Shown: positions 1-10,866 of the stretch, in pieces
How the letters are laid out: every line of letters begins with the position of its first letter
Position numbering within the stretch: the first letter of the stretch is position 1
Assembly: GCF_031877795.1 (NCBI RefSeq)
Contig: NC_133958.1
Span: forward strand, 1,984,001 to 2,048,000
Source: Strix aluco
Taxonomy: Eukaryota > Chordata > Aves > Strigiformes > Strigidae
Reading direction: 5' to 3'
Length of the DNA stretch: 64,000 bases
Position numbers and translations under genes: made by a program
The notes under the pieces: model-generated
The model's database searches: none
What the model was told of the DNA's origin: nothing
The model's input: only the letters and a program-made list of their open reading frames with translations

Positions 1-2073
1 TTTGCTCTTTCCTTTTTTTAATTCCCTTCTCATGTTTCTTTAATCCCTGTTGGGAGTGGAAGAAGAGCAAACAAAGGAGAAGGGGCTTGAACACCGGAGC
101 ATCCTGTCTCTGCTACACCAGAGAAGGAAAACTGTTCCTTTAACACAGCATCCCTTAAACCCAGAAACCAAACGCAAGGTTTGCAGGAGACAAGTTGAGA
201 AAAAGAAGAAAAGGGAGGCGAAATAAAAAAAGCAAAGTGGAAAACAGCCATTTCTTTTGGACCTTCCTTTCTCCAACTGTCGTGGTGAACATGGGCAGCT
301 GGGTCCCCACTGGAGGGGATGGGTGGGGACCGGCATGTGAGGGCCGAGCAGGCCTGTGAGTCAGCACCGGAGGCCTCCCAGGGCAGGAAATAAGGCTGAG
401 CCACAGAAATGAAGTTTCTCGGTGATTTCAGCCTCCTGAAAGCCATCGGGCTCCTGTGAGCGGTGAGGACCGTCAGTGCTCCAACAGCCTGAGTTTCAGC
501 TGTATCAGTCAGAACCATTGATGGGATCAGAGAGGTGTGAAATGACCCGGGATGGAGCATCAGGGTCACAGCAAGAGCTGCCAAAAGCGCCGTGAATAGC
601 AATAAGCTTTTTATAGCACTTTCTGTTTCTACATTCCGTTTACAACCTGGGACACTGCTCCTCCCAGTCACCCCTGAAACGGGGCAAAGCCAGAAGTAGG
701 ACCTGGATCCTGCCGGGCTCAGCCCTGTGATTTCACCCCGAGGATCTACTGATCGCCTTCCCTTTACAGGCGTTTTCTATCTTGAGATTAATTTTGCTAC
801 CAGTAACAATTTGCACAGAGAATGGCTTTTCCAGCAAAGGGGAGGACCTTTCCCTGAAATTTCTCAAAACAAGGAAAAGATGGTGGATATTAAAAAAATA
901 AGTTACAGTATAGAGAAAATGGTTGAAAAACTAAAAAGTTATCCCTATAAATTTCTTCCTGGCAAGTGTACTACAATGCTGAGAGATGGTTTATATGGGT
1001 AAGATGGAGAAATGGTTTATGTGGGTAAGACGGAGAAATGGTTTATATGGGTAAGACAGAGAAATGGTTTATATGGGTAAGACAGAGAAATGGTTTATAT
1101 GGGTAAGACAGAGGGCTTGTTACAACCCGGAGGGGCTGCAGAAGGAAGGATGCTGCCGGAGGACTGCGGACGTCGGGCACTGGTGCAGACATTTAAATCG
1201 TGCCCAAGTGGATGATCACACTCCTGTTTTGTGCAAAGCGTTGGGCACACGTTGTGCTCCCCTGAGGATCTCAAAAAGCATCAGAACTGACGTGCACCAG
1301 AGCATTCAGCAGATTTCGAGCCCTTTCCCTTGGAGGAAAAGGCAGCGGGGCAGGTTTCCTCTGGCCATGCCGGGTGGACCGGGGCAGCTGCCGAATAACA
1401 CAAACTGCATCCGCACCGCTGAGCCTTCTGCAAAGGATGGGGCTGGGCTGGGATACAAACCCAGAGGCCGGAGAGAGAGACATTTCCTTTCATTATCCCT
1501 CCAGCTGCCCTCTACCATGGCAGGAGGTCCTAAGGAAGCAGCTGCCCTTCGCTGTCGTCCATCCAGCCCACAGCCCTGCCATGAGGCCTGTCTTGGGCAG
1601 ATCCTCACACCCAGCCTGTGCTGAAAGTCCTGCTTGGTTTTTCCTAAAAGCATCCTGTGAGATGCCTTCCCCACCAAGTGCATGGCTGAAACCTCTCTCA
1701 AAGCTCCCAGCACCTTCTGCACCCACTGCTGCACCTGCCATCACAAAAACGGTGGTGTACCGAGCTCTTTTTCTCCCCAGCCTGTTTCTGTTGTCTTGGA
1801 GAATGACAGCAGCTTTCTAGTTGGTAACTGCTTTGGGTTTTTTGCAGCACCCCGTTGCTTGGGCACAGAGCGACCAAGCCCCAGCAGGGCTTGCAGGCAC
1901 TTTAAGAATTTAAGTGCAAAGATGATCCTGATCAGGGTATCTCATCTCTGTTATGAAAGGCAGAAAACCTCTTCAATACCCTACTCCAGACCCATCTCAA
2001 ACCATTTCCCTCCGAGCAAAGCTGCAAGAAAGGGGAGACTGAGGACCAGCAAAGCCCAGCAGCCTCGTCCTAC
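1..2073 (-). other. ARHGAP25: ARHGAP25 intron 2, partial
   Basis: This is intron sequence following exon 2, running off the left edge. The donor of exon 2 is GTAGGACG on the minus strand. It contains a 26-bp tandem repeat near 984-1113. I recognise no other repeat or exon. Open frames here, up to 213 codons, have no recognisable domain and no conserved look. Confidence 0.7.
984..1113. repeat. 26-bp tandem repeat, five copies
   Basis: Five consecutive copies of a 26-bp unit start at about 984, 1010, 1036, 1062 and 1088. The core is AATGGTTTATATGGGTAAGA. The last three copies are nearly identical; the first two differ by a few substitutions. The unit is not a multiple of three, so it is not a coding repeat. 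It is a minisatellite inside ARHGAP25 intron 2. Confidence 0.92.
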
Positions 2074-5000
2074 CTGTGGTTTGACATCATCCTCATCCTT
2101 GTAGTAGTAAAGCTGCTGGCCCTTAAGCACGAAGTACCGCTGCTGCCAGTTCTTGACGATGGAGCGCTGCTTTTTCAGCCAGCCGATCTTCAAGGGCCGC
2201 TCCAGCGGGTTGGGGGAGGCCGGCCGGGCACCCGCTGGCTCCCCGCTCATCACGCTCTTGGAGCGGGCTGCCAAGGAAAGAGAGGGACGGGCTGGGGGGG
2301 ACGCCCGGGGACGAGCTGCCAGCGGACCCGCGTCCCCAGGGCCGAACTGAGCTCCAACAGCGAGAGCGGCTCTCTGCCCCTCTGTGCTGAGCAAACTGGC
2401 TAGAGTTTTGAAAGGAAGTGGCTGCAGTATCTGTCAGTATGTGCTTCCTTTTTCCTGCGTGGGAGTAATTGTCTTGCAAGTGAGAAGAAAATCATTAGCT
2501 CTTTTTTTTTTTTTTCTAATGGGAGTGTGTGTTTTTTTTATACCCACCCCAAAGAGCCTGCAGCAGCGATAGCAGAATGACCCAGCCTGGCTTGGAAAAA
2601 ACTGCTTGGAAATTGCAGTTTTGCCCTGGGAGAGCGTTGCCTGGTGTTTCCAGTGGGGCAGTTCTCACACAATGGGACTGGAAAGTCTCCAAGGGGGGAA
2701 AAAGTGCCGCTGTGGATTTAATGGCTGGGCAGAGCAGTGTCCCCTGTCTCCTTTTTGCATCGCATAGACTGGTGGCAGGGACTGGTAGTGTGGCCCTGTG
2801 ACATCTCTAAATGCTTCTGTGATAGTAAATGCCTTGGGAGGGATCGTTTCCAGAAGGGATTTTTGCCTCTGGACAGGGCACTGGAGGACGTCAGTGCCAC
2901 CCCAGCTGGGTGGAGTCAGCATTTATGGTGGCAGGGCAAAAATAATTGCATGAATCCAGGGGAATTCAGCTTCGCTGGTCTCTGCACATGGTGATTTCCT
3001 GAGGTTTTATATCTCCCCTGCCAAAAATGGAGCTGACGGCACCTGTCTGCGTCCTGCGGGTGAGGGCGGTGAAGAATTCGGGCCCCTGAGCCCCACAGCG
3101 TTTGCTGGCAGAGGGCACTCGGGCTGTGAGGGAGGTGGGGTGTGGGGACGGGGGACAGGGGAAGCTGCGGTGGCCCCGTATCTCTGCCCCCAGACGCCTG
3201 CTTTTCCCCCAAGCTGGTCAGCGGAGCAGAGAGCTGCAAAAGCTGCATTAGAGGAGCATCGATGAATCCTGACGTGGAGCTGAGTGCAAAGGACAAGCTT
3301 TAAAAAGGAGAAAATTAAAAATTACCCGTGCTGCCTTGTGATGTTTGGGACTGGGGGTGTCTCACGCCTGGACGGGTGTTCTCATTGCACAGACACCCCC
3401 AGGGAGCATGAACCTACAAAACATTTTGCGCTTGGTGCTGAGCAATTAGGGTGGTTTCAGAGGTCAGGGGTGCTGCAGTTCAAGAATGTGCTCAGCTTCC
3501 CTTTCTGAAATCCCCCGGAGCAAGAAATCCCGCTGTGTTTTGCTTTCATCCTTTGGAGCCAGGCTTGGGTAGGGCACTCTGAGCTCACCTCTCCACTACA
3601 AACCTGTCACAGAATTGCAAATCACTTCTCAAAAAATCAAAAAGGATTGTGAATCCAGAAATCAGCCTTCAAAGTGCAGTGAGGATGCTGCTTGTACCTC
3701 AATGTGTGCTGAGGATGGGACTGTAAGCAAGGCGCTTCGAAAGGGATTTGCCCACCAGCTCCCCTGAAAAATTATGATACTGGGGATTACCCTGATGCAA
3801 AAACCGAAATGGGGTTTCCAAATTGCACCTCAAGCTCCGGGCAGCTTCCTTGCTCTTTGCCAAAACATCTGCACTACTCAAACCTCATAAACATTAATAC
3901 GATTCTCAGCAAACTGCTCACGACCAGCATCGCTGCTCTCTGTAAATCATGTTCCTTCATGTCTTGCGGCTGCTGCCGACTCCTCGGAGGTAAGGATTTT
4001 TGGGGAATGATCCGCAGGGGTGGAGCAGCTGCCAGGAGCATGGAGGCCAGTGGGTGCAGGGCACTGCCTGCCTCCCCCGAACGCTTTGCTCTGCAGAAAC
4101 CACAGCCCATTGCCAAAGAGCAAATCCTGAGTGGGCTGGCTCCAAACTAGCCCCGTTCTGCAAACAGCAGCACTCCCACGACCCAGCACTCTGACGTCCT
4201 CCTGAATTTTGCTGTGTTCTCCTATCCAACCATAGCACCTCATCTCCCCCTCGATGAAGCACAGGTGCTGATATTTGCTCTGTTTAATTAGCACTGACAT
4301 TTGCAGAGTGAGGTTTCTGTACCAAGTGGGGGTGACCACAAGGGCTTCATCTGAAGTGGAGCTGTTGCAGGACAGCTCGCAGGGTCCAAACTCACACCCA
4401 AATGGGTGGAAATCAGGGATGTGTCTCCATCCATCCACTCTATGTTCAGCCTTCCCCAAAGAGCTCAGCTCAGCCCAGCAGCACTGATAATCCAACGGCA
4501 CAAGACTTGGAAGGACAAATTGTGTCTTTTATGAAAAATGTAATGGTTTACTACATTTTTTAGATATTAATCTTCCTCCAAGCCCATGGAGGGCTCTGCA
4601 TCATGGAAAGGAAGCGACGTGCTAGCCAGGGGTTCCTCCTGCTCTCAGCCTTGAGCTTAAATTGCCCAGTCCTTGCTGGAAACAAGGTTTATTCTCTCCC
4701 TCTTTGCAGCCTTTCCCAGGTGCATAAGGAATGTGCATTCAGAGGGGTACACCTGGGTCCCCCTTCTTTAGCATCAGCCCTCCTGAAACGCCAGACTCAA
4801 GGTGCAGCCGGAGGCCTGGGCTTAGCCGTGGCTTGGCCGTGCTCATGCACGGACACATGCACCAGTGGGAACATGCAGGTGTATTTTTCCTCCACATGAG
4901 ACAGCTCTTCCTTGTACTTTCGGCTCATTTAAGGCCAAAATAGCAGTTTGCAGGATCCTGCTTACCCACGATGTGAGCACACCCCAACCGCTGTCCCCAC

Positions 5001-7574
5001 CGCAGGGCTCATGCGGAGGCGTGGGGAGGGACCTGCTGTGGGGAGCTTGGCTTTGCAGACAGCAAAGCTATTTTTGCCCAGCAGAAAGTTTTCTGCATTC
5101 ACAAAACCAGAACTACCAAGGCTGTGGCTCCCTCCTTTACCACTTTTCCAAGTTTCTACCTTTTGTGGCTAGTGTGATGCCCAGCTCACATGTGATGACC
5201 AGCTGAAAATTTTATTCAGGGCAGGGGCAAAGCTTTTTCCCTGGCTCTCACCAGGGTGGTCCAGCGCTTGCAATCACCTCCTCCTTCACCAACACATCCC
5301 TGCCACACTTGGCCCTGCTCCTCTGTGCCACTCTCGCAGGGCAGGAAAGAGCCACTAAGAGCAAATGTGGTGCCCCCTGAAGCATTTCCTGTGGTAACCG
5401 CCTCTGAAGTTGAATATTTCCTCCAAAACATCCTCACTCTTCCTCCAGCCCTGGGGACCGGCCGCAGCTGGGTGCCTGTGTCCTGCTGCCTGCTCCCTGA
5501 AAAGAGGAGCCCTGCCAAAGCGTGAGAAATTGCACCGGGTGGTATCACATTGATGCTGCCTCCTGCCCCAAATCCTCGTCTTGGGCAAGAGCCCTCCCTG
5601 CCATCCCCTTTGCTTCTGCCTCACAGGAGGGACATCGGGCAATAAAAAACAGTAAAAGCAAAAGTGCCACAATAGATTTCACAATGAAAATTGCAAACGC
5701 AATTCTCTCCTTCATTGAAATAAATTGCTTTCCATTTTTCTCAGCATGAGGAAGCACACAGGAGCCGGCACGCTGTCCTGGGGCTTACAAAAGCTGCTTG
5801 TGCCACGGCCACAGCTGGGGACGAGGAGGGGGAAGTGTCCCGAAGCCAGGAGGAGCCAGCAAGGGAGGTGGTGACTAACTTGCAAATATTTTCCACAAGC
5901 AAGTCACATCCTTGCTGCACCCCTGAAGATGGCAGCAGCTGGTCCCCGCAGCCAGAAACCCCAAAGCATGAGAAGAGCCGACGCACCGAGCTGTGCCCCA
6001 ACACTCGGGTCTCTGCACACACACACAACCCTCATCTCACGGGCTCACAGCAGCAGCAAAAGCACCCAGAATTTCATCACAAGCAGATTCTCTTGAAAAA
6101 AAGCAATTCCTGGTAACAACACAGGTTCAAGCCTGTGTCCCATTTCCAGCCCCTCTGCTTCCCAGCAGCCAGCAGGCTCAGTGTCCCCTGGCCTTTTTTT
6201 CTGAGCTATGGATTAAATTTACCCATTGCTCTGCAGCCTCTGTACAAAAAAATACTAATTATCCTAAGAACGGGCAATGCAGAAATCCAGGATGCTTCTA
6301 TGGTAATTATGTGGAGATTTTTCCCCTGCTGTCAGGCAAGCTGACGAGTGCTGGTGATGGCACTGCTTCCTCCGTCCGCCTGCAAGCTGCTGGACCACCT
6401 GGGGCCTCATCCTGCGCATCGCCAAGCCCAGCCACAGCAGCCACCGCCGGGGAACAGCGGTGCTTTGTTTGGGGCTGTGTGTGAAGCAAATGGTTTGGCC
6501 ACCCCAGTGAAAGCAACTTCAGATAAAAATCCAAATTGCCTTTGCAAGAAAAATCCAGCCAGGACGACCTTGCAAGCTGACGCAAGGTGCGGGGAGGAAG
6601 AGCTCAGCACCGCAGAGTCCAATCTCTCTGCTGCAGGGAGAAATCAAGTTGCCAGTGTGTGCCTTGGGCATGTTTTGGCACCAGTGCCAGGACCATGGAG
6701 GGCCTTTGCCTCGGTGCGTGCACAAGGCTGGGCTCGGGCACCCCTTCCTCGACCGCAGCATCCTCGCCCCCAAATCCCCTCCCTGGTTGCTTGACCCAAA
6801 AGGAGGAATTGGCTCCACCATGATATTTTGGCCACAGACCCCACCGTGGGGATCCCTCACTCCTTCCCAAAGGCGTTCTCAAGAGGTTCTCATGCTGTGG
6901 ATGGACCCCGTGGTGGAGGAGAACTGCGCAAAGCCTGGGCAGAGGCAGGAGATCCGTCAGGAAATGACACAGTGAAGGCGTCCTGCTGGGCATCAGAGGG
7001 CTCTTTACCACCCGTGAGAGGAAACCAATGACGTCAGGGTGGGCGAAGAAACCTGAGCAAGAGCGAGATTGCTTCCTCCAGCCTGCACCGCTCCGTCCGC
7101 CTCTGGGCCTGCACTTCACCTCCTGCAAGGCTTGCGCCAGCAGAACGAGCCCAGGTGGTTTAAATCCCTCCCCCCAACCCTGGATTCTGGGTGGGCAGCA
7201 CCCCACACTGCCAGGTGCCCCCATTCCCCACCCTACCGAGACAGCCCTGGATCAGCAGCCCTGGCCATGCTCCCACAGCATCCCTCGGTGACAACTTTGC
7301 AAATCACTTCTTGCAAATCATTTGCAAACCATCTGCTGTCTCGAAAGCTGTATCCGGGGGGACAGCTCCCCCCACCAAGGCCAGAAGTGGGTTTGGGTCT
7401 TGGCTGGAGCTGAAATCGCTGCTGGGCTTGACCACAGACACCCCGGCAGACCCCAGCTTGCACCTGAAAGGCTGAAGGAGAAACAGAAGGGCATAAAGAA
7501 ACAGTCACGGTACCTATTTTTGCAGCATCCATTTTCAGGTTGAAATCCCAGTTCCGTGGCAGCTTGAGGGACAT
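2074..7574 (-). CDS. ARHGAP25: ARHGAP25, first two coding exons (partial; continues off the left edge)
   Basis: ARHGAP25 is a Rac-directed GTPase-activating protein of blood cells that controls phagocytosis and actin. Exon 1 (7574 down to 7514) encodes 20 residues, [20 protein letters not shown], plus the first base of the next codon, and ends at a GT donor (AATAG|GTACC). Exon 2 (2267 down to 2074) starts after TTGGCAG and ends CCACAG|GTAGGA. It carries [11 protein letters not shown], then [15 protein letters not shown], then the first PH-domain strands ([20 protein letters not shown]). The exon phases agree. The start matches the human long isoform as I remember it ([13 protein letters not shown]). 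The rest of the PH domain, the RhoGAP domain and the coiled coil are not in the window; I looked for the next exon in 1-2073 and did not find it. ARHGAP22 and ARHGAP24 fit less well, since their PH start differs. CDS2 lies upstream on the same strand. Confidence 0.93.
2268..7513 (-). other. ARHGAP25: ARHGAP25 intron 1 (5.2 kb)
   Basis: This intron separates the 61-bp first coding exon from the PH-domain exon. It has GT (minus strand, at 7512-7513) and AG (at 2268-2269) ends. I see T-rich runs around 2503-2540 but no recognisable transposon, RNA gene or additional exon. Open frames in it are short and overlap on both strands. Confidence 0.75.
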
Positions 7575-10500
7575 TTTGGATCAGGAAGGGCTTTGGTTTT
7601 TTTTCAAGGGGGACTTGCTTAGGAGACAGGCTGAAACAAAGCTCTGATAGTCCCGTGGGGATCCTGCACCCGGGGTGCGATCCCCCCCACGAAGAGCGAC
7701 GGCTCAGCAAGGGTTGATTTGCCAACGTACTTCCTCCTCCCTCCTCTGAGAGCGGCTGTGAACAACCCCATAAAAGTACTTTCCTGCCCTGCTTTCCTGC
7801 AAAGCTCTCGTCTTGCTTCCCTGACGACACCAAGGTGATGCCGCCTTTTTTTGCTCCCCTTTTTGCTCCCCTCTTTGGCTGATGCGTAGATGCAGCAGCC
7901 CAGCCCCAGCCTGCACCAAAACGCGGCTGCCTGGGGTTGCTCGGTGCGCACTGCTCGTTGCATTTGAGGAAGTGGGTGTCCTTCTCGGTGTCGTCGGTGC
8001 ACTAGAAAATTGCTCGCTGAAGGACACAGCCCAGCACAGAGTTTCGGGAAATGTTTTGCTCGGCAGCAAAGCAGAGTGGGCTCAGGTGGCCCCGGCCAAA
8101 CGGCACAGGGTGACATCTCTGAGTGCCCTAATGCATCCCCGTGTGCACGGCCTGGATGACACGGGTGTCTTTTTCATTTTCTTATTCCAACTGCTGAATA
8201 GTCCCCACAGATGATTTAAGGTTTTTACACCCACTTTGTAACAGCGGTACAAGCAACATGGGGATGCAATGGAGCTGCTCTTGGAGGAAAGGCTGTGGGT
8301 ATCAGGGCAGGGAGGGCCAGGGGATGTGGGCACTGACCTCACCATGACCACCGGATCAAGAAAAGCCCCTTTCCCTGCTCACAAGAGCGAGTGTGTCCTG
8401 TTCCGTGTCACTTAATGCTGGTTTTCCTCAAAAGAAACGGCTGCACATCCACAAAGCAGGCTGCAGTGGAATTGGACTGGGATGCAGCTCATGAGACAGA
8501 GGATAAATGCAAGTTTCATTCACAAACACCTAAATGGAGCAAAAAGCAGCGAGGGCAGCTTCAAGACAGAGCAGAGTGCCCTGAAGGCCTAACAGAGGGC
8601 TCCAGCCCCGTTTTCCCCCCTTACTGGGAAAGCCCAGGCCTCGCAGAGAGGGAAGTCGCCTTGAACAGAAGCAGAAATAGTGACGTGGGGAGCACAGGGG
8701 GCTGAAAGAGGACGCAGCCACCAGCTCCCATTCTGATTTGCAGCCCAGGCGTCATGCCCGGGATGCACCGAGCCTCTTGCAAAGAGATTTTTTTTTAGTG
8801 CCATGGTGTAAATTGAGGATGTGCCTGTCAGGGAAGGAGCCGGAGCCTGCGCCCTGCCTGGTCACAAAGCAGCCAGGGTGGACCTTGGTGGGCTAATTTG
8901 GGTTAATCACAGCTGGAAAATGAATGGGTTGCTTTGAGCAGTGACTGGAGGCAGCTCAGAGATCCCCAGCTCACACATCCCACTGCTGAAAGTCCAGAGA
9001 ACACGACGGCATGGAAAGCGATGCGATCGCAACAGAGCAGCCCAGCACGTACCCAAATCTGGACTAAATTAACCCCAATATCCTGCTTTGGACCCAAACT
9101 GCCTGAATTAACTCCATTTCTGCTGTACCCTGAGCAGAGGGCCCTGAATGAGCGCTGAATTAAGCATCATTTTTTCCTCTTCTTAATAATATCTGCAGAA
9201 AGCTCTAGGAGCTCTAGGGGGTCATGCATTTTGATCCTTTTTTTCTCTTCAACCTGTTTTGTTTTTTTTTTTTTTTTTATGAAAGCCCGGCAGCAGCTTG
9301 TGAACAGCCGCCATTCCCCACCTGCCTGTGTGAACAGGATGTCACATGGCACTTTCCCCTCCTCTAGAAAGGAAACAGCAAGTGTTTTAGCCCAAAATCG
9401 TGCCATTCAGCCCAACACTGTGTGACTACAGCACAGCAGCTCAGCCCTCGCTGGCAACCCAAAACGGCCCTTCGGAAGTGCCCCAAGAGCTGTTTCAGTT
9501 GCCTCCCGCTCGCTCCCATCGGGTACCTGGTGGCTGCCTCCAGTTTTGGGAAAGGACATCACAAGATTGGGGTTTTTTTCTTAGCAATCAAGCCAGGCAG
9601 CCTATTCCAGAACCAAATGCCCCAGGGGAACTTAAAAAGGGCAAATTTCAGCCTGTAAGAGTGGTTTTTTTGTTGTTTTTACATCCTTCTATCAGGATCT
9701 CATGGAAAATGTGTCTGGACAGGATTGCATGAGACCTGCTCGCACAGAGGCTTTCTTGGTTTGAGGCTTTCTGCGTATGGAGCACAGCTAGCACCAGGAT
9801 TACCACCGGGATTTGCAGTTTTCAATGTTTAATTTAATTCAATTGGCACAGGATGGGGAGAAACAAGGAGGACTCTTCCGCTGAAGAGCTGAAATGCAAG
9901 CAGCGACGCAGATACGGCAGCCGCAGAGCCTGTCAGATGATGTGCCTGACTCACTGCCCCGCTGCCGGCCCGACAGCCCGCCGAGAGATTTCACAGCCCG
10001 TTTTCCAAAAGATTTAACACGGAGGGATCTTTCAAGACCTCTCAGTAATGGCATCTAATTGGATTCATAGGACTGCTGAGTGTGGCATGGTGCTGCTCAG
10101 CAATTTTCTGCTTAACTGGCCAATTCCTCCGAGGGGGATGTGTTGCGACGCAAGATTTGGGGCTTTAGAGTAACTTTGCAAGGTTCCTATAAAGAGAGGG
10201 CATCACATTTTGTTGTTGTTGGAGGATTAATTTGTCTGAAAATGCCCACACAGTATGACAGGAAGCAAGAAGAGAGCTGCTGATGGGTTGGTTTGGCTTG
10301 GCAGATAAGTCAAAAACAGTCAAAATAACACAAGAGCTAAAAATAGTATGTTTTGCTGGGTAAACAGAAGGATTCTGCTCTCCTAACCCCACGCAAGTCA
10401 GAAGAAACAGCTGAAATGAAGCAGTAATTTATGCTAAGTGGAACTCCAACAATTTTTCACATTCCCAGTGAAATCTTTAAGGTAAAATGAGCTGATTTGC

Positions 10501-10845
10501 AGGGGGCAGCGGTGCCAACACTTCCCTCATCTTTATCAAGATGGGCCTGTACGATCTGATCGCATTTTCCACTACAAACCACCCTGGAAACGCAGCTGGT
10601 TTTGTCCCTCGTGCAGGACACAGATGGTCCCATCCTGCCCACGTGCTCAGCCCATCTGCAGCCTTCATGTGTGTCTTTGCCACGGCCAGGTCTGCTTTTC
10701 GGAAGATCCCCAAGGAAGGAGAGCTACAGGGCAAGGAATGGGGGAAAACTGAGTTTAAAACAGACCGATCTCCTTTACGGAGCATGGGAAGGAGGTTTTC
10801 AGCATCTCCCCCACTTGCCGACAGCGCTGAACGAAACTCCACTAG
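7575..10845. other. ARHGAP25 5' flank and CDS2-ARHGAP25 intergenic region
   Basis: This lies between the ARHGAP25 start codon and the probable 3' end of CDS2. The part next to 7575 should hold the ARHGAP25 5' UTR and promoter; no TATA box is evident. A T run lies at about 9261-9279, and a short imperfect repeat of the type TTTTTGCTCCCC lies at 7846-7880. No protein-coding exon or RNA gene was recognised. Confidence 0.6.
7728..7741 (-). promoter_or_regulatory. Candidate PU.1/ETS site upstream of ARHGAP25
   Basis: On the minus strand the sequence reads GGAGGAGGAAGTAC, which contains the GGAA core and the purine-rich 5' flank typical of PU.1 sites. It is about 155 bp upstream of the ARHGAP25 start codon. 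ARHGAP25 is expressed mainly in blood cells, and TATA-less myeloid promoters often carry PU.1 sites. The match is by eye only, and a second GAGGAAGTG occurs on the plus strand near 7966. Confidence 0.35.
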
Positions 10846-10860
10846 ATAATGGAACTTATA

Positions 10861-10866
10861 TTTATT
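10861..10866 (-). terminator. Distal polyadenylation signal for CDS2
   Basis: AATAAA on the minus strand, at the end of an AT-rich block and about 4.5 kb after the CDS2 stop. It is the last good signal before the GC-richer intergenic sequence. Confidence 0.5.

Noticed and set aside
30-671. 213-codon minus-strand frame at the left edge as an ARHGAP25 exon
   Set aside because: The sequence has no PH or RhoGAP features and no suitable splice phase; it looks like a chance frame in the intron.
2916-3296. Minus-strand frame beginning Met-Ser-Phe as ARHGAP25 exon 1
   Set aside because: It lacks a donor in the right phase; the exon at 7514-7574 matches the known N-terminus and phase exactly.
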